The position numbers and the translations under genes were made by a program. The notes beneath the pieces are model-generated. The model did not search any database. It was not told the DNA's origin and was given only the letters and a program-made list of their open reading frames with translations. This document shows, in pieces, positions 7,141 to 11,722 of a stretch of 11,722 nucleotides of DNA; positions within the stretch are counted from its first letter, which is position 1; each line of letters opens with the position of its first letter. This DNA is from Dehalococcoidia bacterium (lineage in GTDB: Bacteria; Chloroflexota; Dehalococcoidia; GIF9; UBA5620), in contig JADHWZ010000047.1 in the NCBI GenBank assembly GCA_016783225.1, positions 1-11,722 of the forward strand, written 5' to 3'.

Positions 7141-8481
7141 TCACTTGTTTCCGAAGCGTTGCAGCACTCTGTAGATTGCATCTGTTCCAAAATCGACTGA
7201 CTCAATCGGTATACGTTCGTCGGCAGCGTGAATGAGCTGCAGGAAGTCAAATTCCTCATGCAGGTTCATTGGTAGAAAGCCGTACGTCTGAATGCCCAGT
7301 TGGGAGAAGATGCGCGCATCTGTAGTTGCAACCAACAGCAGGGGCATGGGAATGCCACCAGAGTCAAGCTCGCATAGAACTTGTCCCAAGGTGTCGAAAA
7401 GTCCCATTTCTGGCTCAGCGGGGCCAGGGTCGTGACGAATCAGTTCAAGCTCTGCGTCGTCGCCGATAATCTGTCGCAGTTCAGCTATCATGCTGTCGGG
7501 GCTACAGCCCGGAAGCAGACGTCCATCGAGGCTAAGGGTGATTTCGCTGGGAATCACGTTGATTTTCTCCCCGCCGTGAACAATAGTCGCGTTCACTGTG
7601 TTGTGCAGTAATGCATCAAACACTAATCCTTGCTGCCCGAGTTGATCTAGAACGCTGTCCGTCAAATTCGGGTCGAGAAGCTGAACGAAGACTGAGTCTA
7701 TGGGAGAGGGTACAGCTGCAGCGATTGACTCAATCATTTGATGTGCTACAGGGGTAATATGTACTGGTAGACGGCTCTGCTCCAGGCTGTGGAGTAGTCG
7801 GGCGAGCTTGGCCATTGTACCGCCGCGGGCGGGAAAGGCGCCGTGCCCACCCGGCCCACGCAAGGTAGCCTTCATCCAGAGGGACTGCTTTTCGGCGACT
7901 TGAATAGGATAGAACTTTCGGCCGCCAATGTACATCGAAAAGCCGCCAAATTCTCCAATAGCATAACGAATCCCCTCAAAGTGCTGTGCATGGTTTCTTA
8001 CCAGGTAGTCAGCTCCATAATCACCGCCAGCTTCCTCGTCACTTAGAATGGCAAGCACGATGTCGCCGGCCGGGGCGAGGTTTTCGACCTTGGCACGTAG
8101 GAAGGCGGCCAACATCATTGCTATGCCTCCCTTCATGTCGAGGGCGCCTCGGCCCCAGACGTAGCCATCTGCGACTTCTCCGTCGAATGGTGGGTGTGTC
8201 CAATCCTGATTGGCCGTTGTAACCACATCCACATGCCCGTAGAGCAGCAGCGGTGGCGCGGCACCACGCCCCTTCAGGCGGGCAATCAAGTTGGGGCGGT
8301 CGGGGTCTTTAGCCAGGGAAGTCGTTTCAAATCCCGCCTCAGTCAGTAGGCTGTCTATGTAGGCAACGCAGTGGACTTCGTTGCCGGGCGGGTTAGTCGT
8401 GTCAAAACGGATGAGGTTCTGCAGCAATTCCACTGGGCGTTGATAGATGGTGGCTTGGTCACCCGTAGATGGTGTCGACAT
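7141..8481 (-). CDS. M20-family metallopeptidase/deacylase (ArgE/DapE/carboxypeptidase G2-like)
   Basis: 446 residues, normal for this zinc hydrolase family; no signal peptide, so cytoplasmic. It should hydrolyse an amide or peptide bond of a small N-acyl amino acid or dipeptide. The metal and catalytic residues are all present: H83 and D85 in GHVDVV, D115 in RGALDMKGG (bridging ligand), E149-E150 in SDEEAGG (general base and ligand), E177 in GEFGG and H408 near the C-terminus in NLHEEF. H213 in GPGGHGAFP lies at the dimerisation-domain boundary, as in relatives. The substrate cannot be assigned; the sequence is not clearly ArgE, DapE or PepV. AAGGTGA at 8485-8491 stands just before the ATG. 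The gene is flanked by intergenic gaps with promoters on both sides, so it is probably transcribed alone or partly into the next unit. Nothing links it functionally to the CoA-thioester genes. Confidence 0.9.
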   Translation of the reverse strand: MSTPSTGDQATIYQRPVELLQNLIRFDTTNPPGNEVHCVAYIDSLLTEAGFETTSLAKDPDRPNLIARLKGRGAAPPLLLYGHVDVVTTANQDWTHPPFDGEVADGYVWGRGALDMKGGIAMMLAAFLRAKVENLAPAGDIVLAILSDEEAGGDYGADYLVRNHAQHFEGIRYAIGEFGGFSMYIGGRKFYPIQVAEKQSLWMKATLRGPGGHGAFPARGGTMAKLARLLHSLEQSRLPVHITPVAHQMIESIAAAVPSPIDSVFVQLLDPNLTDSVLDQLGQQGLVFDALLHNTVNATIVHGGEKINVIPSEITLSLDGRLLPGCSPDSMIAELRQIIGDDAELELIRHDPGPAEPEMGLFDTLGQVLCELDSGGIPMPLLLVATTDARIFSQLGIQTYGFLPMNLHEEFDFLQLIHAADERIPIESVDFGTDAIYRVLQRFGNK

Positions 8482-8499
8482 TCATCACCTTCGACTGTT

Positions 8500-8528
8500 A
8501 TTGTACCCTTCCTTGGCTTGCTGCTCAA
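8500..8528 (-). promoter_or_regulatory. Predicted sigma70 promoter of the M20 hydrolase
   Basis: On the minus strand TTGAGC (plus-strand 8523-8528, four of six matches) and TACAAT (8500-8505, five of six) are 17 bases apart. The start of transcription would fall near 8493, leaving a leader of only about a dozen bases that still contains the AAGGTGA ribosome binding site at 8485-8491. Confidence 0.5.
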
Positions 8529-8642
8529 TGTCCCTTGGTAGATTGCTACGCCAACCTGTCTGCTTTTCAGATTCATTTTTAAGAGACTCTATGATACTGT
8601 TGGTGTGAAACGCAAGTTGGTAAGTCTAGCTTCGAGTTGGTT

Positions 8643-8667
8643 CTGATGGCTGGGCAAGAGTCATCAG
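8643..8667. promoter_or_regulatory. Dyad between divergent promoters, possible operator
   Basis: CTGATGGCT and AGTCATCAG pair over 9 bp (one G-T) around a 7-nt spacer. It lies between the two outward-facing promoters, where a regulator acting on both genes could bind. No regulator gene is adjacent and the sequence is not a known operator to me. Confidence 0.3.
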
Positions 8668-8737
8668 TGGCAGGGCGGCTAGGCGTTATTTGAACCGTGC
8701 AGCTCACACCTTCGGGAGAGTCTTGGCAGTCTGGAAA

Positions 8738-8766
8738 TTGAAAGCGAATCAATAACAGTTTAGAAT
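8738..8766 (+). promoter_or_regulatory. Predicted sigma70 promoter of the acyl-CoA synthetase alpha gene
   Basis: TTGAAA (8738-8743) and TAGAAT (8761-8766) are exactly 17 bases apart, each matching five of six consensus positions. Transcription would begin near 8773, about 45 nt before the TTG at 8818 or 100 nt before the GTG at 8872. Confidence 0.55.
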
Positions 8767-8817
8767 GGATAGCCACTGCCCGCAGCCATCCGGCGATTTT
8801 CCCGGGAAACGCGGGCA

Positions 8818-10326
8818 TTGTTGGCGGAGGAGCCAGGTGGCACAATTGAGAATGCAGAGGCGGAAATCACAGTGGGTGAGCTAACTCTCGATTATCTCTT
8901 CCACCCCAGGTCGATAGCTATTGCCGGCGTTTCAGACGATTCGGCCAAATTCAGTGCAGGTCGAATGTATATACAGAGCTTGATCGACATGGGGTTCAAG
9001 GGAAGCACTTATGCAGTCAATCCCAGTGGGGGACAGGCATTCGACTCAACAATATATCCGAGCATCAAGGATATTCCGGACAGAGTTGATTACGTTATAT
9101 CAGCTATCCCGGCTCGATATACCCCCGACCTGATGGCAGATTGCGCTGCTAAGGGAGTGAGAGCTATTCACTTCTTTACCTCCGGTTTTGGCGAAATAGA
9201 GGATGGGGAGGGCAAGCGATTGGAGTCGGAGATACTCAAGGTAGCTCGCCAGAGTGGTATCCGAATCGTCGGTCCGAATTGTATGGGGCTATACTGTCCT
9301 GGAAGTGGCTTGTCATTCGCCCCGGACTTCCTCGAACAAAGCGGCTTTCCTAAACTCAGCGGCCCGGTTGGCCTTATTTCGCAAAGTGGCGGAAATGCCG
9401 TGTACTGTATTAAGGAAGCAAGTACCAGAGGTGTTTATTTCAGCAAGGTCATAAGCTACGGAAATGCTTGCGACCTTAATGAAACCGATTTCTTGGAGTA
9501 TCTCGCTGATGACCCGGAGACCAGAATAATCACAGCCTACATCGAAGGGACGAGAGACGGTTCTCGCTTTGTCAAAACACTGAAGAGGGCAGCCGAAGTG
9601 AAGCCAGTCATAGTCTTCAAAGTTGGATCTACCGAAACTGGAACAAGAACTGCTGCCTCACACACTAGCGCCATAGCTGGCTCAAGAGGAACCTGGGAGA
9701 GTCTCTTAAAACAGGCCGGTGCAATACAGGTACATAGTATAGAAGAGATGGTTGATGTAAGCCTTGCTTTTCTGCGCGTGTCTCTTCCCAGAGGGAGAAA
9801 CACCGCCATAATTGGAGTTGGAGGTGGGGCTAGTGTGAAGGCTGCCGATGACTGTTCCAACGCAGGATTGGCTCTGCCAATGTTGCCGGCACAGGTTAGG
9901 CGAAGATTGAAGGACATCTATACTACGGAGGCCGGGCGCATTTTTGCAAATCCTGTAGATATAGCTCCTTTTACTGGGTCAGATATGCTCGCAAACGCTA
10001 TTAGAACAATTGCTGATTGTGATCAGATTGATGTACTGATTATTCATTTGGGGTTTGACACATGGGCTCTCGTGGACAGAAAGGTCCTCGTCGGACCCTA
10101 TCTTGAGTCTATCCTTGACTTGAAAAACGTGATAGGCAAACCTGTAGCGGTTGTTCTGCACTCCCACGTCACGCACGAAGCCAGGCAGTTTGCTGCGCAG
10201 GCACAGGCGAGGCTGTGTAAAGCCGGATTTGCCGTGTACCCCTCAATTGGACGAGCTGCCAGTGCCATCAGCGAGCTCATTCAATATCACCAGTGGCGTA
10301 AGACAAGTCAAGAGGATGATACCTAG
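8818..10326 (+). CDS. Acyl-CoA synthetase (ADP/NDP-forming), alpha subunit only
   Basis: 502 residues from the first TTG. The family couples acyl-CoA to acid conversion with ATP formation through a phosphohistidine. Residues 25-160 are a CoA-binding Rossmann domain (LFHPRSIAIAGVS at the start, VGPNCMGLY at its end). A succinyl-CoA-ligase-like domain follows with GLISQSGGNA (185-194), E243 and the phosphohistidine H282 in AASHTSAIAG. A third domain continues to about residue 490. This is the alpha part of acetate-CoA ligase (ADP-forming); the ATP-grasp beta part is neither fused nor next door, as downstream is a gene-free stretch and then an opposite-strand gene. ATP formation needs a beta subunit from elsewhere. 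The start is uncertain: no ATG precedes the conserved LDYLFHP segment. Candidates are TTG at 8818 or 8821, and GTG at 8872 preceded by AGAGGCGG, which would give a shorter and more family-like N-terminus. Confidence 0.87.
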   Translation: MLAEEPGGTIENAEAEITVGELTLDYLFHPRSIAIAGVSDDSAKFSAGRMYIQSLIDMGFKGSTYAVNPSGGQAFDSTIYPSIKDIPDRVDYVISAIPARYTPDLMADCAAKGVRAIHFFTSGFGEIEDGEGKRLESEILKVARQSGIRIVGPNCMGLYCPGSGLSFAPDFLEQSGFPKLSGPVGLISQSGGNAVYCIKEASTRGVYFSKVISYGNACDLNETDFLEYLADDPETRIITAYIEGTRDGSRFVKTLKRAAEVKPVIVFKVGSTETGTRTAASHTSAIAGSRGTWESLLKQAGAIQVHSIEEMVDVSLAFLRVSLPRGRNTAIIGVGGGASVKAADDCSNAGLALPMLPAQVRRRLKDIYTTEAGRIFANPVDIAPFTGSDMLANAIRTIADCDQIDVLIIHLGFDTWALVDRKVLVGPYLESILDLKNVIGKPVAVVLHSHVTHEARQFAAQAQARLCKAGFAVYPSIGRAASAISELIQYHQWRKTSQEDDT

Positions 10327-10396
10327 GGTACTGTCTTCAAAAGAACTCTACATTTGGAGGCCTTTTTCAGGATTACATCGGTGGCGGGTCTCCATA

Positions 10397-10424
10397 CAAA
10401 AGGATAAGGGGTAAATCCTATTTT
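10397..10424. repeat. Bulged stem-loop beside the large palindrome
   Basis: AGGAT (10401-10405) and ATCCT (10415-10419) pair around a purine-rich 9-nt loop. Flanking AAA and TTT (10398-10400, 10422-10424) extend the stem across a small bulge. It abuts the palindrome at 10425. Confidence 0.3.
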
Positions 10425-10455
10425 GTGAGTGTCAGGTCCCAGACCTGACACTCAC
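10425..10455. repeat. Perfect 14-bp palindrome, REP-like element
   Basis: GTGAGTGTCAGGTC and its exact reverse complement flank a CCA triloop, giving a very stable hairpin. It sits between two convergent genes, where it could stop or protect transcripts from both sides. No T-run follows on either strand, so it is not a standard intrinsic terminator. The GTGTCAGGTC core resembles, from memory, palindromes scattered through some bacterial genomes with REP-associated Y1 transposases. Only one copy is present in this window. Confidence 0.75.
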
Positions 10456-10472
10456 GAGGTAGACTTCACCTC
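10456..10472. repeat. Short hairpin directly after the palindrome
   Basis: GAGGT and ACCTC form a 5-bp stem with a 7-nt loop, beginning at the base after the large palindrome ends. It is weak alone but part of the run of adjacent stem-loops. Confidence 0.3.
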
Positions 10473-10491
10473 TATTTTCATGATTCGTTGG

Positions 10492-10505
10492 TGGGCATCT
10501 GCCCA
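10492..10505. repeat. Short GC-rich palindrome
   Basis: TGGGCA and TGCCCA form a 6-bp inverted repeat with only two bases between, so a hairpin would open to about 5 bp. It is the fourth inverted repeat within about 110 nt. Confidence 0.3.
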
Positions 10506-10655
10506 TGCCCGTTTGTTGAGTAATGACAAATCATCACTCTGAGACTTTCCCCTGTCGTCACGCTGAAGAAGCCCTTCGCCCCGCTTAGAATGAGAGAAAA
10601 CGGAGTTGCAGAACACGCTCCTACCACATCGCCTCGGTGTCCGGAACCACGCGCT

Positions 10656-11722
10656 CTACTGCAGGGAAGACATCATAGCTGCATTGAATTCCCGCCGGTC
10701 AGAGGGGGGCACAGGCGCACCCTCCCTGGGTTCCAACTTCAGTGCATCCGTGGGGCAGACCGACTTGCATACGCCGCAGCCAATACAGCGCTCCTGAGAC
10801 CGTACCACTATGTCTCCCTCCATGGTGAGGGCATCCATCTGGCACCTGTCCACGCAGGCGCCACACCCCGTACACTCTTCCTCATTAACGGTCATGACGA
10901 AGCTGGAGATGGCTGCCATGCTGGGAACGGCGGCGTTCTTAATACTCTGAATAACTGGGCAGTGGCAATCACAGCAGTTGCAGATAGAGTCGATGTATTG
11001 GCCGATGTTGGTGGAACAGTGTATGAGTCCCGCCTCCTCGGCACGGTCAAGGATTTGGAGTGCCTCTTCTTTGGACACCAGTCTGCCGAAACCCCGCTCG
11101 GCAACGTGTTTGGCCTGAGGGCCGAAGGTCATGCACACATCCTTGGGCTTGTCACAAGGCCGCCCCAGCAGCTCCCCATGATGGCGACAGTAGCAGATGC
11201 TAACCGCTAGGTGGTCTGAGTTGGTGACATACTCTGACACCCTATCGTAGGAATGGATCTCAACATCAGCGGGGATCTCCTCCTCCACAGGGATCACTCT
11301 GAAGTAAGGGAAAGCAGCAAAGCCCGTGGGAGCAGTTGCCATGTGCTGGTTGGCTACATTGAAGTAATCCTCAAACAGGCGGGCCAGCTTTTTGGCGTGG
11401 TCGTTCACTTCCCCTTTCATGAATTGAAATTCGAAGATGCCCGGGATAAGCGGCATCAAGCTGTAGACTGTCACCTGGTCTCTTTCACGAGTGGTAACGA
11501 GCCCTTTGTTGGCCATGGTTTCCAGAAGGCTCTCCACCCCCTTGGGGTCGCCGCCAGCGATCTCCTTGGCAAGGGTGGCCGCAGAAATGGAACTCAGGGG
11601 CATCTTTGTCGCCAGCTCTGCCTCCTCGGGGGTGAACAGCTCCTCCAGCAGCTCGAAAACCTTCTTACTCTTCAGGGCAGGCGTGACTGTCCCCCTCGAA
11701 TTCAGCGCATCGGCCAGTTTTT
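10656..11722 (-). CDS. Dicluster ferredoxin-like protein with Cys-rich middle domain, N-terminus outside window
   Basis: At least 354 residues. The frame stays open to the right edge of the window; the ATG at 11601-11603 is internal, because the codons upstream continue a helical sequence (LLEELFTPEEAELATKM) that runs smoothly into it. The first 90 or so visible residues look like a winged-helix or similar helical domain. A middle region carries an unusual set of cysteines: CYCRHH, then two further Cys before GPQAKH (about 11120-11195), and ICNCCDCHCP (about 10955-10985). The C-terminus has two standard [4Fe-4S] ferredoxin motifs, CTGCGACVDRC (10842-10874) and CIGCGVCKSVCP (10752-10787). It is probably a cytoplasmic electron carrier or redox-responsive protein; proteins with this layout are, as I recall, annotated only as 4Fe-4S proteins in anaerobes. 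It is convergent with the synthetase alpha gene, so operon partners must lie beyond the window. Confidence 0.8.
   Translation of the reverse strand, partial: KLADALNSRGTVTPALKSKKVFELLEELFTPEEAELATKMPLSSISAATLAKEIAGGDPKGVESLLETMANKGLVTTRERDQVTVYSLMPLIPGIFEFQFMKGEVNDHAKKLARLFEDYFNVANQHMATAPTGFAAFPYFRVIPVEEEIPADVEIHSYDRVSEYVTNSDHLAVSICYCRHHGELLGRPCDKPKDVCMTFGPQAKHVAERGFGRLVSKEEALQILDRAEEAGLIHCSTNIGQYIDSICNCCDCHCPVIQSIKNAAVPSMAAISSFVMTVNEEECTGCGACVDRCQMDALTMEGDIVVRSQERCIGCGVCKSVCPTDALKLEPREGAPVPPSDRREFNAAMMSSLQ

Larger units (their letters stand above)
8482..8817. other. Divergent intergenic region (336 nt)
   Basis: No convincing gene lies here. It separates the M20 hydrolase (minus) from the acyl-CoA synthetase alpha gene (plus) and holds two outward-facing sigma70-like promoters plus a dyad between them, listed separately. 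Minus-strand open frames in this stretch have no ribosome binding site and no recognisable protein character. Confidence 0.6.
10327..10655. other. Gene-free stretch with clustered stem-loops (329 nt)
   Basis: It separates the convergent synthetase alpha gene and ferredoxin-like gene. No open frame here looks like a protein. From about 10397 to 10505 it holds four consecutive inverted repeats, the strongest a perfect 14-bp palindrome (listed separately). The part nearest the ferredoxin gene, about 10555-10605, looks like unconstrained intergenic DNA. Confidence 0.6.

Noticed and set aside
8590..8595. TATGAT as a -10 box for the plus-strand synthetase gene
   Set aside because: No good -35 hexamer at 16-18 bases; the pair at 8738-8766 is much better and closer to the gene.
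8355..8845. Two minus-strand open frames (73 and 88 codons) upstream of the M20 hydrolase
   Set aside because: No good ribosome binding site and no domain. One overlaps the hydrolase start and the other overlaps the predicted plus-strand promoter and gene start.
10425..10455. Reading the palindrome as a CRISPR repeat or an insertion-sequence end
   Set aside because: Only one copy, no regular spacers, no transposase gene and no visible target duplication in the window.
10590..11210. Plus-strand open frame of 206 codons opposite the ferredoxin-like gene
   Set aside because: It overlaps the conserved Cys motifs of the minus-strand gene, and its own translation has no recognisable domain.
11601..11603. 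ATG as start of the ferredoxin-like gene
   Set aside because: The frame continues upstream to the window edge with plausible helical protein sequence and no stop, so the true start lies outside.

Overview
The window looks like chromosomal DNA of an anaerobic, metabolically versatile bacterium that oxidises fatty or other organic acids through CoA thioesters. The gene content suggests this: a membrane-bound heterodisulfide-reductase-like Fe-S oxidoreductase of the type proposed to pass electrons from electron-transferring flavoprotein (ETF) to quinone, a second HdrB/D-like protein, an enoyl-CoA hydratase, a 2,4-dienoyl-CoA-reductase-like flavoenzyme and an ADP-forming acyl-CoA synthetase alpha subunit. 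The combination would suit an uncultured Chloroflexota (Dehalococcoidia-like) or a Desulfobacterota-like organism. That taxonomic guess rests on general resemblance only. No tRNA, rRNA, CRISPR array or transposase gene was seen.

Layout. (1) 2-4065, plus strand: the 3' end of a small membrane protein, then a 691-residue NarI-like/HdrD-like membrane oxidoreductase, a 333-residue soluble HdrB/D-like protein and a GNAT acetyltransferase. (2) 4161-6931, minus strand: a two-gene unit, flavoenzyme first and enoyl-CoA hydratase second. It has a good sigma70-type promoter at 7071-7100 and a leader of about 130 nt containing a stem-loop. (3) 7141-8481, minus strand: an M20 metallopeptidase-family hydrolase with its own promoter and a very short leader. 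(4) 8482-8817: a divergent intergenic region holding two outward-facing promoters and a dyad between them. (5) 8818-10326, plus strand: an acyl-CoA synthetase alpha chain with no beta (ATP-grasp) partner beside it. (6) 10327-10655: a gene-free stretch with four short stem-loops in a row, including a perfect 14-bp palindrome resembling a REP element. (7) 10656-11722, minus strand: a two-cluster ferredoxin-like protein with an N-terminal helical region and an unusual Cys-rich middle. It runs off the right edge.

How the genes may work together (inference): the hydratase and dienoyl-CoA-reductase-like enzyme would process unsaturated acyl-CoAs. Electrons from acyl-CoA oxidation would reach the membrane through the Hdr-like oxidoreductase. 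The synthetase alpha subunit would interconvert acyl-CoA and acid with ATP formation if it finds a beta subunit. The most notable points are the altered active site of the flavoenzyme, the degenerate half of the second Hdr-like protein, the orphan synthetase alpha subunit, the Cys-rich ferredoxin and the stem-loop cluster.
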